From Streptomyces sp. NBRC 109706 (GTDB lineage: Bacteria; Actinomycetota; Actinomycetes; Streptomycetales; Streptomycetaceae), in NCBI RefSeq assembly GCF_000974485.1, contig NZ_BBOM01000004.1:496001-560000 (forward strand): 64,000 bases of DNA, read 5' to 3'. Position 1 is the stretch's first letter. The number at the start of each line of letters is the position of its first letter. Shown one piece after another: positions 44,858-53,645 of the stretch. The notes beneath the pieces were generated by a model. It saw nothing but the letters and a program-made list of their open reading frames with translations, searched no databases and was not told where the DNA came from. A program made the position numbers and the translations under genes.

Positions 44858-47800
44858 ATGAACCCCATGCGAAGAGCGGTCCCCGAACCCCCGCCCCGGG
44901 CCCGGCCGCCCGTGCTGGTCGCGGCGCTTCTGCTGGCGCTGGTGGCCGGCCTGTTGAGCGCCGGCGTCACCGGCAGCGCCCGCGCCGCCGACCGGGGGGA
45001 CAACGTGGACGTACTCGTCTTCGGCGACGAGGAGTCCGAACGCGACCACGGGCTGACGGCCCCCGACACGGTCGTGGAGACCGGTGGCTCGGGCGAACCC
45101 GCCCGCGTCGCCCGGCCCACCGACCCGCCCGGCATCCGCGCCGGCGATCTCACGTTCACCATGGCCGTCGACCCGAGGGCGCAGAACTACCTCACCGTCA
45201 AGTTCTGGGGCGGCGACACCACCACCGAGAAGACCCTCGTCCATGTCAACGGCGAACAGCTGGGCTACCGCCGCTCCGGGGACTGGGAGGCCGTCAACCC
45301 CGGCCACGCCAGCCCCGTACCCGACCGGCACTACTACGCCACGGTCCTGCTGCCGCTGTCGATGACGCAGGGCAGGGAGCGGGTGGAGATCACCCTGGCG
45401 TCCTTCTCCGGCGACTTCGCCACCCCGCTCACCGAGCCCTCGCGCGGCTTCTACCGGGCCTACACCCACACCGACCCGTCCGTCGACATCCGGGGCGAGG
45501 AGCTGCCGGCCGAGCCGCTGCCCACCTCGGTCGCCGACGAACTGCCCGCCGAGGAACGGCAGGCCCTGGTCGACGGCTACCAGCAGACGCAGATCGACAA
45601 CTTCCACGCCATGTCGGAGACCGTCGACGCCGATCCGAACGCCCGGCTCAGCATCGAGCGTTACAAGGACGACCTGCGCTTCTACGCCACCGCGCTGACC
45701 ACCGACTGGTCCCCGGCGGGGACCCCCGAGGAGCGGGCGGCGGCCCTGGACCGGATCTTCCGGACCATCGACAACTGGGTGATCAACTACTACGGCGACA
45801 CCATGTCGCTGGGCAACGGCGGCCACCAGTCCGACTGGGGCGGCTACTACGGCGCGCTCGGCGAGGCCCTGTACATCGTGGAGAACCTGATCGCCGACGA
45901 GGAGATCCTGGGCCGCGAGGCGTTCGAGGCGTTCCTGGCCGAGCCGTTCGACACCGGCACCGAGGCGGGAGAGACCTCGCTGGCATCCGTCGACTGGGAC
46001 GGCGGCGAGCTGACCAGGGGCGAGGCATGGGAGCGGACGCTCAAGGCGAACTTCGACTTCGCCCGCTCACGGCTGTCGTACATCTTCAACCAGGTGATGT
46101 ACACCTATGAGGGCGCCTGGGAGGCGCATGAGGGCCTGCGCGTCATCGGCAGCGACTTCTACGAGGGCAGGGAGCGCAGCCACCGGATCGCCAGGGAGGC
46201 CCTGGGCCTGGCGCCCTTCCTCGGCGAGGAGGTCCTGGTCGGGCCCGACGGCCGGCAACTGGACCTGTTCCACTCGCTCTTCTACCACGACCGCACCGCC
46301 CGCTACACCGACGACTACCGGTCGGTCGTGATGAAGGGCCTGGCCACCAGCGCCCTGGACGAGAACGGTGAGATCGAGCGCCGCCGTCCGCTGGGCGACC
46401 ACTACACCGCCATCACCCCGGCCGGCCTCACCCGCGAGAACGGCTATGTCGGCAACTACGGCGAGTCCACCAACTACCTCCCCGAGTGGTTCCACCGCAC
46501 CTGGGGCCACCAGGGCGACGAGGAACTCAACGACGACATCCTGAAGTTGGCGCTCCGCAACCACCACGCCCGCTCCTTCACCCGCTACAGCGACACCGAC
46601 GCCGACGGCAACCGGGTGATGCGGATGAACCAGGTGGTCGACGAGCGCAACACCGGCTTCCCGGGCAAGCTCGCCTACATCAGCGTGGACCGGCCGATGC
46701 ACTACGCCTCGCTTGAGCACCACATGGCCGAGCACCCCGAGCGCTACGCCGGCGAGGAGTGGGAGGAAACCTGGCGCCACGCGGCCGAGGCGGTCGGCGC
46801 GATGCAGCAACAGCTCGCCGACCACCAGTACTTCAACAACTTCACCGGCTACGCCGCGAACAAGTGGCGTGAGGATCTGCGGCTCCCCGCCACCTACGCC
46901 TATGTCACCGGCGAACGCGCCGCACACGAACGCTTCGACGGCCGCACCGAGGCCGGGCTGGCGCTGCCCCAGACCGACTTCACCCGCTACACCGAGGAAC
47001 AGCTCGCCGAACTCGCCGTCGACCCGGCCGACTACGAGCGCTTCGCCTGGGTGGACGTCGACAACGCCTTCGTCTCGCTGCGCGACGGCGACACCCGGAT
47101 CTTCGGCGCGCTCAACGAGCGGCAGCGGGGCTACGCGGGCAACGGGCGGTTGCACGTCCAACGCGGCGACCACAACGCCGTCGTGCAGATCGAGACCGAG
47201 GGCGTCTTCCGGTACGAGGACCACTACGGCCGGATGGACAACATCGACGTCGACTTCATGGAGGACCAGCAGACCGGCGGCGCGGACGCGCCCCAGGCGC
47301 TCGCCGGCGAGATCGCGCCCATCACCCTCCAGCCGGGCGTCGGCGAGGTGCGGCGGGAGAACTTCGAGGCCGACCACGCCTATTCGGGCTACCCCGACCT
47401 GCTCACCGCGCAGTACGAGGACTACCTCTTCGCGTTCAACACCACCCGCGAGGAGTACGGCAACGAGACCGTCCACGAGGTCGCCGTGCCGCCCGGCACC
47501 GGGGGCCGGGTGCTGGACCTGGTGACCGGCGAACGGTTGCGGGTGCGCGGCGGCGCGGTCCGACTCGACCCGAACACCGCCGTGGTGCTGAAGCTCGACG
47601 ACACCCGCAGGCCGGCGACCCCGGCGAACGTGGACTTCGTCCACGCCGTCGCGGGGGACGGCGAAGTGGCCCTCAGCTGGAACCCGTCGGCCGGCGCCGA
47701 GTCCTACACCATCCGGCGCGCCACCCGGGAGAACGGCCGCTACGAGACGGTCGCCCGGGGCGTCACCGACCTCCAGCACCTGGACGAGGGGCCGCGCGAC

Positions 47801-49606
47801 GGCCGCACCTACTACTACACCGTGACCCCGGTCAACGAGCACGGCGCGGGCAACGCCTCCTACCGGGCGGCGGCCGAGGTCCCCGAGCCGGTCTCGGGTG
47901 AACTGGCCGGCTCCGGCTGGCGCGACGGCCGGCTCGGCTCGATCACGGCCGGCGGGGCGAGCGTCGACGGCGACACCGTGACCGTCACCGGCGGCGACGG
48001 CACCGGCCTGGGCGAGGGCGACGACTACATGCTCCACACCCGGGACATCGACGACGCGCTGCACTTCGTCCACCGCCCGCTGCTCGGCTCCGGCGGCGTC
48101 ACCGCGCGGCTGGACGCGCACGAGGGCGCGGCCGGCGGGGTCATGCTGCGCGACAGCGCCGGCCAGGACACCCGTTACGACCGCTACGCCTATCTCGGCT
48201 TCGACGCGGCGGGCGAGCTGGTGTTCGCCAACCGCTCGCGGGACAGTCGACACGACTGGCAGGACGACGTCCGCAGCCCGTCGAGCGAGACGGTGGCGGG
48301 GATCACCGCCGAGTCCCACCCCTGGCTGCGGCTGACGCGGGACGTCGAGACGGGGTTTGTCACGGCGCTGGTCTCGGCCGACGGCACCGACTGGCGGGTC
48401 GTGGGGCAGCTGTTCACCCCGCTGCCCCGGGGCGTGCACGCCGGCGTGACGGCGGCCGGATCGGGCACGTTCTCCTCCGTGGACGTGGCCGGCACCGAGC
48501 AGGGGCTGCTCACCCCCTGGCTGCGACAGGAGGCCGACGAGGTCACCCTGGAGTGGAACAAGCCCAAGGACGCGGTCCGGTTCGAGGTCTACCGCACCGC
48601 CGACGCCGGGACCGCCGCCGGCGATCCGGGCGCCGACCCGGACGGCTGGGAGCTGCTGGCCGAGGGCCGCGCCACCACGGCGAGTGACCAACTCCGCGCC
48701 GGCGAGGCGCACTACCGGGTGGTGGCCAGGCTCGCCGACGGCGGCCACCGCACCTCGCCCGAGACGCTGACCGCCAGGGCCGAACCGCTGGCCGAGGTCA
48801 TCGCCAGGGCCGAGGCCGTCCAGCGGGACGGCTACACCCGGGGCAGCCACTTTCTCTTCGCCGAGGAGGTCGCGGCCGTGGCCGGGGCCGCCGAGGAGCC
48901 CGACGCCGACCAGGCGGCGCTGGTCGACCGGGTCTACGCGGCCCATGAGCTGCTGGTCTCCGCCGACAGCCTCCTGGTGCCCGTTCCGGTGACGGAGGAG
49001 ATGGTGCTGGCCTCGACGCCGCCCTGGGGCGACCCCGAGGGCAGCCCGGCGGCCAACGGCTGGCGGGCCTTCGACGGGGACGTGGCCACGTTCACCGACA
49101 CCACGGCGGCCACCAGCTGGATCACCGTGGACCCGGGCGAGCAGGGGCCGTTGACCGTCGACGCGCTGCGCGTCCATCCCCGGTCAAGTCACGTGTCCCG
49201 CGCCAACGGCACGGTGGTGCAGCTCTCCGGGGACGGCGGGGAGAGCTGGGAGACCTTCCACACCATCGACGGCGTCAGCGAGGCGCGCTGGTACGGGACG
49301 ACGTTCGCCGAGCCGGTGCGGGCTCCGCTGCTGCGGTTCCTGGACGAGCACGACGGCCGCTCCAACCTCGCCGAGATCGAGCTGCGCCGGCGGGCGGTCG
49401 ACACCACGTTGACGGTCCTGCTGCTGGAGCGGGTCGACGGGCTCGACCGGGACGGCTACACCGAGGAAAGCCTGGCCACGGTGGACTCGGCGGCCGAGGC
49501 GGCACGCGCCGCCCTGGCGGCGGAGCCGCCGGAACAGGAGGCCGTGGACGCCGCCACCGACGCGTTGACGGAGGCCGTCGACGGGCTGGTGCCGAGGGGG
49601 AGTTGA
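44858..49606 (+). CDS. Giant secreted multidomain protein, probable polysaccharide-degrading enzyme of unrecognised family
   Basis: The 1582-residue protein has a signal peptide (about 1-44, ending GSARAAD) and a beta-rich domain (about 46-205). A large helical domain follows (about 215-600; HQSDWGGYYGALGEA, TYEGAWEAHEGLRV, NYGESTNYLPEWFHRTWGHQG), then a beta-rich region to about 915. Next come an FN3 domain (about 920-1010), a lectin/DUF1349-like domain (about 1018-1210), a second FN3-like domain and helical FIVAR-like segments. An F5/8-type (CBM32-like) domain (about 1380-1515) and a helical tail end the protein. The helical-plus-sheet core resembles polysaccharide lyases in layout, but I do not recognise its family. 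ATG 44858 follows AGGAG. Confidence 0.8.
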   Translation: MNPMRRAVPEPPPRARPPVLVAALLLALVAGLLSAGVTGSARAADRGDNVDVLVFGDEESERDHGLTAPDTVVETGGSGEPARVARPTDPPGIRAGDLTFTMAVDPRAQNYLTVKFWGGDTTTEKTLVHVNGEQLGYRRSGDWEAVNPGHASPVPDRHYYATVLLPLSMTQGRERVEITLASFSGDFATPLTEPSRGFYRAYTHTDPSVDIRGEELPAEPLPTSVADELPAEERQALVDGYQQTQIDNFHAMSETVDADPNARLSIERYKDDLRFYATALTTDWSPAGTPEERAAALDRIFRTIDNWVINYYGDTMSLGNGGHQSDWGGYYGALGEALYIVENLIADEEILGREAFEAFLAEPFDTGTEAGETSLASVDWDGGELTRGEAWERTLKANFDFARSRLSYIFNQVMYTYEGAWEAHEGLRVIGSDFYEGRERSHRIAREALGLAPFLGEEVLVGPDGRQLDLFHSLFYHDRTARYTDDYRSVVMKGLATSALDENGEIERRRPLGDHYTAITPAGLTRENGYVGNYGESTNYLPEWFHRTWGHQGDEELNDDILKLALRNHHARSFTRYSDTDADGNRVMRMNQVVDERNTGFPGKLAYISVDRPMHYASLEHHMAEHPERYAGEEWEETWRHAAEAVGAMQQQLADHQYFNNFTGYAANKWREDLRLPATYAYVTGERAAHERFDGRTEAGLALPQTDFTRYTEEQLAELAVDPADYERFAWVDVDNAFVSLRDGDTRIFGALNERQRGYAGNGRLHVQRGDHNAVVQIETEGVFRYEDHYGRMDNIDVDFMEDQQTGGADAPQALAGEIAPITLQPGVGEVRRENFEADHAYSGYPDLLTAQYEDYLFAFNTTREEYGNETVHEVAVPPGTGGRVLDLVTGERLRVRGGAVRLDPNTAVVLKLDDTRRPATPANVDFVHAVAGDGEVALSWNPSAGAESYTIRRATRENGRYETVARGVTDLQHLDEGPRDGRTYYYTVTPVNEHGAGNASYRAAAEVPEPVSGELAGSGWRDGRLGSITAGGASVDGDTVTVTGGDGTGLGEGDDYMLHTRDIDDALHFVHRPLLGSGGVTARLDAHEGAAGGVMLRDSAGQDTRYDRYAYLGFDAAGELVFANRSRDSRHDWQDDVRSPSSETVAGITAESHPWLRLTRDVETGFVTALVSADGTDWRVVGQLFTPLPRGVHAGVTAAGSGTFSSVDVAGTEQGLLTPWLRQEADEVTLEWNKPKDAVRFEVYRTADAGTAAGDPGADPDGWELLAEGRATTASDQLRAGEAHYRVVARLADGGHRTSPETLTARAEPLAEVIARAEAVQRDGYTRGSHFLFAEEVAAVAGAAEEPDADQAALVDRVYAAHELLVSADSLLVPVPVTEEMVLASTPPWGDPEGSPAANGWRAFDGDVATFTDTTAATSWITVDPGEQGPLTVDALRVHPRSSHVSRANGTVVQLSGDGGESWETFHTIDGVSEARWYGTTFAEPVRAPLLRFLDEHDGRSNLAEIELRRRAVDTTLTVLLLERVDGLDRDGYTEESLATVDSAAEAARAALAAEPPEQEAVDAATDALTEAVDGLVPRGS

Positions 49607-49627
49607 CCCGGCGCGTCCGGGATCGGA

Positions 49628-49667
49628 GCGGCCCGCCGGCATGCCGTGAACGGCGCCGGCGGGCCGC
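49628..49667 (+). terminator. Terminator after the giant gene
   Basis: GCGGCCCGCCGGC (49628-49640) pairs perfectly with GCCGGCGGGCCGC (49655-49667) around a 14-base loop, 21 bases after the stop. Confidence 0.8.
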
Positions 49668-49711
49668 CCGCGGCTTGACCGGTCTCGGAACGCCACTTAG
49701 GTTCTAGCGTT

Positions 49712-49727
49712 TAGAGAACGATTTCTA
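49712..49727 (+). promoter_or_regulatory. Operator site 3 of the 16-bp LacI-type set
   Basis: TAGAGAACGATTTCTA is a near-perfect match to TAGANAACGNTTNCTA. It ends 27 bases before the dehydrogenase ATG, where a bound repressor would block transcription. Confidence 0.75.
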
Positions 49728-49754
49728 TAGCTGATCTGGAGGGGCTTCCCCCTG

Positions 49755-50759
49755 ATGACAGAGCGTCCCTCGGTGCTGTTCGCGCTGGACCCCGTGCACC
49801 TTCCGCTGCTCTTCCCGCCGGACCTGATGGCCCGTCTCACCGCCACGGCCGATATCGACCCCACCGTCGTGGCCGACCTGCGCGACCCCGGGGCGCGCCG
49901 ACTGCTCGGCGAGACCGAGGTGCTGATCACCGGCTGGGGCTGCCCCCCGCTCACCGTCGAGACACTGGACGCCGCCCCCAAGCTGCGCGCCGTGCTGCAC
50001 ACCGGCGGCTCCGTCAAGTACCTGCTGCCCGACGAGGGTTGGGAACGAGGGCTGCTGGTCTCCTCGGCCGCGACGGCCAACGCGCTGCCGGTCGCCGAGT
50101 ACGCGCTCGGCATGATCCTGCTGGCCGGCAAGGGCGTCTTCCAACTGGCCGGCCGCTACCGCGACGAGCGGGGCTTCACCCTGGGCGAGGTGCACCCGCA
50201 CGTGGGCAACGTCGGCCGCCGGGTCGGCGTCATCGGCGCCTCCCGCATCGGCCGCCGCCTGATCGAACTGCTGCGGCCCCACGACCTGGACGTCGTGCTG
50301 CACGACCCCTATGTGGACGAGGCGGCGGCCGCCCGGCTCGGGGTCCGCGCGGTCGGGGCCGCCGAACTCTTCCGGGAGAGCGATATCGTCACCGTCCACG
50401 CCCCCGCCGTCCCCGAGACCGACCACCTGGTCGACCGCGCCGCGCTCGCCTCCATGCGGGACGGCGCGCTGTTCCTCAACACCGCACGCGGCAGCCTGGT
50501 CGACCACCGAGCGCTCACCGCCGAGCTGGTCTCCGGGCGGCTCAGCGCGATCCTGGACGTCACCGACCCCGAGCCACTGCCGGCCGACTCCCCGCTGTGG
50601 GGCCTTCCCAACGTCCTGCTGACCCCGCATATCGCCGGCTCCCAGGGCAACGAACTCCGCCGCCTCGGCGGCACCGCCGTGGACGAACTGGCCCGCCTGG
50701 CAGCGGGCCACCCCCTGCACCACCGCGTCCACCGAGCCGAACTCCCCCACGCGGCGTAG
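49755..50759 (+). CDS. D-isomer-specific 2-hydroxyacid dehydrogenase
   Basis: The 334-residue NAD(P)-dependent oxidoreductase has the Rossmann loop VGVIGASRIGRR, with Ala in place of the usual third Gly. The catalytic residues are R245 (LNTARGS), E273 (TDPEPLP) and H292 (TPHIAGS), at standard spacing. ATG 49755 follows GGAGGGG. The operator directly upstream and its place beside uronate-polymer genes suggest a role in reducing or oxidising a sugar-acid breakdown product. The substrate is not readable from sequence. Confidence 0.9.
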   Translation: MTERPSVLFALDPVHLPLLFPPDLMARLTATADIDPTVVADLRDPGARRLLGETEVLITGWGCPPLTVETLDAAPKLRAVLHTGGSVKYLLPDEGWERGLLVSSAATANALPVAEYALGMILLAGKGVFQLAGRYRDERGFTLGEVHPHVGNVGRRVGVIGASRIGRRLIELLRPHDLDVVLHDPYVDEAAAARLGVRAVGAAELFRESDIVTVHAPAVPETDHLVDRAALASMRDGALFLNTARGSLVDHRALTAELVSGRLSAILDVTDPEPLPADSPLWGLPNVLLTPHIAGSQGNELRRLGGTAVDELARLAAGHPLHHRVHRAELPHAA

Positions 50760-50770
50760 CCCTTCCCGGG

Positions 50771-50840
50771 CGGGGCGGACGGCCCACCCCGGGGCGGGAG
50801 GCCCCGCCGGGCCCGGGGGCTGTCGCCGGCATCCGCGCAC
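50771..50840 (+). repeat. Direct repeat of about 70 bp, copy 1
   Basis: It runs from CGGGGCGGACGGCCC to GCCGGCATCCGCGCAC, with the inner block CCCCGGGGCGGGAGGCCCCG shared exactly with copy 2. Small indels and substitutions separate the copies. Confidence 0.8.
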
Positions 50841-51004
50841 ACGCTGGCGCGGCTTGGGGCCCTGGCCCGGATGGGGCTCGGGCCGGGGCCGCCGGGCGGG
50901 GCGGACGGTTCCCCGGGTGGGCCCTGGCCGTCGGGTCGGTGAGGGGTGGCGGGGCATGGCCGGATGGCTCCGGGGCGTGCGGGCGCCTGTGCGGTTCGGT
51001 TCAG

Positions 51005-51074
51005 CGGGGCGGACGGCCCGTCCCCGGGGCGGGAGGCCCCGCCTGGGTCGGGGTTGTTGCCGGCATCCGCGCAC
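51005..51074 (+). repeat. Direct repeat of about 70 bp, copy 2
   Basis: This is the second copy, 234 bp downstream of the first, with the same ends (CGGGGCGGACGGCCC and GCCGGCATCCGCGCAC). It lies just after the LacI B stop on that gene's strand. Confidence 0.8.
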
Positions 51075-51214
51075 GTCGGCGTGGCCCCCCCGCCCCGGGC
51101 GTCGCCGCTTTCCGGTGGTGTGCGGTCGGCGCCCCGGCGGGGTGCTTCGCGCTCGCGTGTCGGCGTGGTGGGGTGGGCCGGCCGTTGGGGGGCCGGCTTT
51201 CGCGGTGGGTGGGG

Positions 51215-52264
51215 TCAGCGTGGGGGTGGGGCTGTGGAGTCGCGGATGACCACGTGGGTGGTGAGGAGGGCGTGGCGGGGCTCGGGGGGTGGGCCGCCGT
51301 CCGGGCCCAGTGCCAACGTGACTGCCGTGCGGCCCATTTCGGCGTAGGGCACATGCACGGTGGTCAGCCGGGGGTGCAGGTCGGTGGCCGGGGCGACGTC
51401 GTCGTAGCCGACCAGGGAGACATCGCGCGGCACGGCGAGACCGGCGTCCTGGAGCGCCCCGAGCGCGCCGGCCGCGACCTCGTCCGTCGCCGCGAAGACG
51501 GCGGTGAAGTCCGGTCCCCGGGCCAGCCGCGCGCGCAGCGCGGCCTGCGCCTCGGCGCGGGCGAACGGGCACTCGACGACCAGTTCGGGCGAGGCGGGCA
51601 CCCCCATCGACGTCAACGCCCGCCGGTAGCCGGCGAGTCGGCCGGCGGCGGTGGTCGAGCCGTCCGCCCGGGCGCCGAGAAAGAGCACCCGGCGGTGCCC
51701 CTCGGCCAGCAGGCGGCTGGTGATGGCGAAGGCGCCCGGTTCGTTGTCGTACTCGACCACGGTGGTCGGGGTGCCGGGCGCCAGCGGTGGTCGGCCACAG
51801 AGCACCAGCCGGGACCCCGAGGCGTCCAGGGCATGCGCGATCGTCGTCATCTGGCGCCGGTACTCGGCGTTGTCCACGACGCCGCCGATGAGGATCACCG
51901 CGTTGGCGCCCTGTTCGCGCATCAACCGGACCACGGCCAGCTCCCGTTCGGCGTCGCCGTGGGTGGTGCAGATCAGGCTGAGCAGCCCGGCGCGCGCCGT
52001 CTCCTCCTCGATGCCGTGGGCGACCTGCGCGAACGAGGGGCCGCGCACGTCGTTGAGGACGAAGGCCACGCTTCCCGTCCGCCGGCCGCGCAGGGCGCGG
52101 GCATGGGTGTTGGCGACATAGTCCAACTCCCGCACCGCACGCAGCACTCGCCGCCGGGTGCCGGGCGCGACCGGGTAGTTGTCCGCCAGCACCCGGGAGA
52201 CGGTGGCCATGGAGACACCCGCGTGCTCGGCCACCGACCGGAGCGTGACCCGGCCCGGAACCAC
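51215..52264 (-). CDS. LacI family transcriptional regulator B
   Basis: The 349-residue repressor has DNA-binding segment VTLRSVAEHAGVSMATVSRVLADNYPVA. GTG 52264 (start VVPGRVTL) is chosen because GGAGG lies 8 bases upstream; a longer start at 52288 lacks one. It is strikingly similar along its length to regulator D (58846-59907). YVANTHARALRG, NDVRGPSFAQVAHGIEEE and LTTVHVPY are shared. A tandem 12-bp array and an AGAACACGTTTTCT site lie upstream, suggesting autoregulation. It is a candidate reader of the 16-bp operators. Confidence 0.93.
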   Translation of the reverse strand: MVPGRVTLRSVAEHAGVSMATVSRVLADNYPVAPGTRRRVLRAVRELDYVANTHARALRGRRTGSVAFVLNDVRGPSFAQVAHGIEEETARAGLLSLICTTHGDAERELAVVRLMREQGANAVILIGGVVDNAEYRRQMTTIAHALDASGSRLVLCGRPPLAPGTPTTVVEYDNEPGAFAITSRLLAEGHRRVLFLGARADGSTTAAGRLAGYRRALTSMGVPASPELVVECPFARAEAQAALRARLARGPDFTAVFAATDEVAAGALGALQDAGLAVPRDVSLVGYDDVAPATDLHPRLTTVHVPYAEMGRTAVTLALGPDGGPPPEPRHALLTTHVVIRDSTAPPPR

Positions 52265-52289
52265 TAGGTCGACCTCCGGTGGACACACC

Positions 52290-52349
52290 TCGGGAACGGG
52301 TCCGGGAACACGCCCGGGAACACGTCCGGGAACACGCTGAAGAACACGT
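52290..52349 (+). repeat. Five 12-bp repeats upstream of LacI B
   Basis: Units of pattern CCGGGAACACGY run head to tail: TCGGGAACGGGT, CCGGGAACACGC, CCGGGAACACGT, CCGGGAACACGC, TGAAGAACACGT. The last runs into the palindrome AGAACACGTTTTCT, so the array repeats the operator half-site GAACACG. Confidence 0.85.
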
Positions 52350-52354
52350 TTTCT
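52341..52354. promoter_or_regulatory. Second operator type, copy 1 (upstream of LacI B)
   Basis: AGAACACGTTTTCT is palindromic apart from one pair and is centred on ACGT. It lies 77 bp upstream of the LacI B start. Eleven contiguous bases recur in inverted orientation at 53476-53486. Confidence 0.55.
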
Positions 52355-52369
52355 CTCACTCTCCGCAGT

Positions 52370-53437
52370 CTAGGCACGGGCCGGGGTCGGCCCGTCCGTC
52401 GGGGAGGCCGCCGGCGGCCCGGTGCTGGCGCCGACGCGCAGCCTCGGCGGTAGCTCGGCCCAGGCCCCGCCCCGCGGCCGGCCTCCGCCGTCCAGGAGCA
52501 ACGCCAGTGCCTCGGCGGCCAGTTCGCCCACCGGGCGGCAGACGGCGGTCAGCTCCCTGGTGCCGCACCATTCGAACGGCGGCTCGCCGAAGCCGACCAC
52601 GCTCACGTCCTCCGGCACCCTGACCCCCCGGGCGGCGCACTCCCGGAAGACCACGGGGCCCAGCGCCTCGGCCGAGCCGAAGAACGCCGTGGGCCGGTCC
52701 GCCCGTTCCAACACCGCGCCGACGGCCCGCCGTACCGAGCCGGGGCCGGGTGAGCAGACGAGGTTCCCCGGCACGCCAAGGCCCCGGGCGGCCAGCGTCG
52801 CGCGGAAGCCGGCGACCCTGGCCCGGTCGGCCGCCGAACCGTGGGCGCCGGTGACCACCGCGATCCGCCGGTGGCCCAGGGCGAGCAGATGCTCGGCGGC
52901 CTGGGCGCCGGCCAGCCGGTTGGCCGTGGCCACCCAGCGGACCTCGTGCGGCGGCGCGGTCTCCGGGTCGACCATGACGAAGCGTGCCCCGTGGTCGAGC
53001 AGCCGCTCGTAGACGGGGAGCGGCAGCGTGTCCAGGTGGAACAGCAGCCCGTCGCGCGGCAGGCGGCGCGGACGCGGTAACCAGTCGACCGGCTCACGTT
53101 CCCAACGGCTCGGCGGCGGCGCGACGGAGACCAGCAGCCGGAACCCCCGTAGCCGCGCGGCCCGTTCGACGGCCTGGAGCACGGCCGCCGTCCTGGGCCG
53201 GTCGAGTCGGTCGGTGACGAGCTCCAGCAGCGGGCGGCCCGCCGTCCGGTCGGCGGCGGTCGGCCTGGCGTAGCCCAGGCGCCTGGCGGCGAGGACCACC
53301 AGCCGTCTGGTCTCGGGGGCGATGCCGGGCCGCCCGTTGAGCACCTTGGAGACGGTCGGCACCGAGACGCCGGCGGCGCGGGCCACCGCGGCCATCGTGG
53401 GTCCCGCGCTCCGCGACGCGGCGCCGGTGCCGTCCAT
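52370..53437 (-). CDS. LacI family transcriptional regulator C
   Basis: The 355-residue repressor has DNA-binding segment PTMAAVARAAGVSVPTVSKVLNGRPGIAPETRR and an effector domain with LGHRRIAVVTGAHG. ATG 53437 follows GGAGGAG. It is divergent from the GH43 xylosidase-like gene; the intergenic region holds one site of each operator type. It is less related to regulators B and D. Confidence 0.93.
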   Translation of the reverse strand: MDGTGAASRSAGPTMAAVARAAGVSVPTVSKVLNGRPGIAPETRRLVVLAARRLGYARPTAADRTAGRPLLELVTDRLDRPRTAAVLQAVERAARLRGFRLLVSVAPPPSRWEREPVDWLPRPRRLPRDGLLFHLDTLPLPVYERLLDHGARFVMVDPETAPPHEVRWVATANRLAGAQAAEHLLALGHRRIAVVTGAHGSAADRARVAGFRATLAARGLGVPGNLVCSPGPGSVRRAVGAVLERADRPTAFFGSAEALGPVVFRECAARGVRVPEDVSVVGFGEPPFEWCGTRELTAVCRPVGELAAEALALLLDGGGRPRGGAWAELPPRLRVGASTGPPAASPTDGPTPARA

Positions 53438-53472
53438 CGCTTCTCCTCCCGGGTGCGCACACGAAGGATGGT

Positions 53473-53486
53473 GGTAAACGTGTTCT
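53473..53486. promoter_or_regulatory. Second operator type, copy 2 (LacI C / GH43 region)
   Basis: GGTAAACGTGTTCT shares AAACGTGTTCT with the inverse of the 52341-52354 site. It lies 36 bp upstream of the LacI C start. Confidence 0.45.
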
Positions 53487-53570
53487 GCACATTACGCATC
53501 AATGACCGGCGCGTGAAGCCGTCGTATGCCGTTGACACTGTTGACGATCGCACTGGTCCTGCATAGTTTC

Positions 53571-53586
53571 CAACAAACGTTATCTA
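53571..53586 (-). promoter_or_regulatory. Operator site 5 of the 16-bp LacI-type set
   Basis: On the minus strand this reads TAGATAACGTTTGTTG; the plus strand shows a perfect GTTATCTA half-site. It lies 60 bp upstream of the GH43 start, in the region divergent with LacI C. Confidence 0.6.
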
Positions 53587-53645
53587 AAGGTTGGCGGGTG
53601 TGGCCCCGGTGGCCCGCGCTCGCCCGTGTGTCACCGGAGGAACAG

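Larger units (their letters stand above)
50760..51214. other. 455-bp GC-rich non-coding region with direct repeats
   Basis: No gene is recognised between the convergent dehydrogenase and LacI B genes. It contains two copies of a repeat of about 70 bp (50771 and 51005) and a shorter related piece near 50896. The copies are rich in GGGGC/GCCCC and can fold on themselves. Confidence 0.6.

Noticed and set aside
52279..52623. 114-codon frame with REHA/REHV repeats
   Set aside because: It reads through the 12-bp repeat array and antisense into LacI C; the array is better explained as regulatory DNA.
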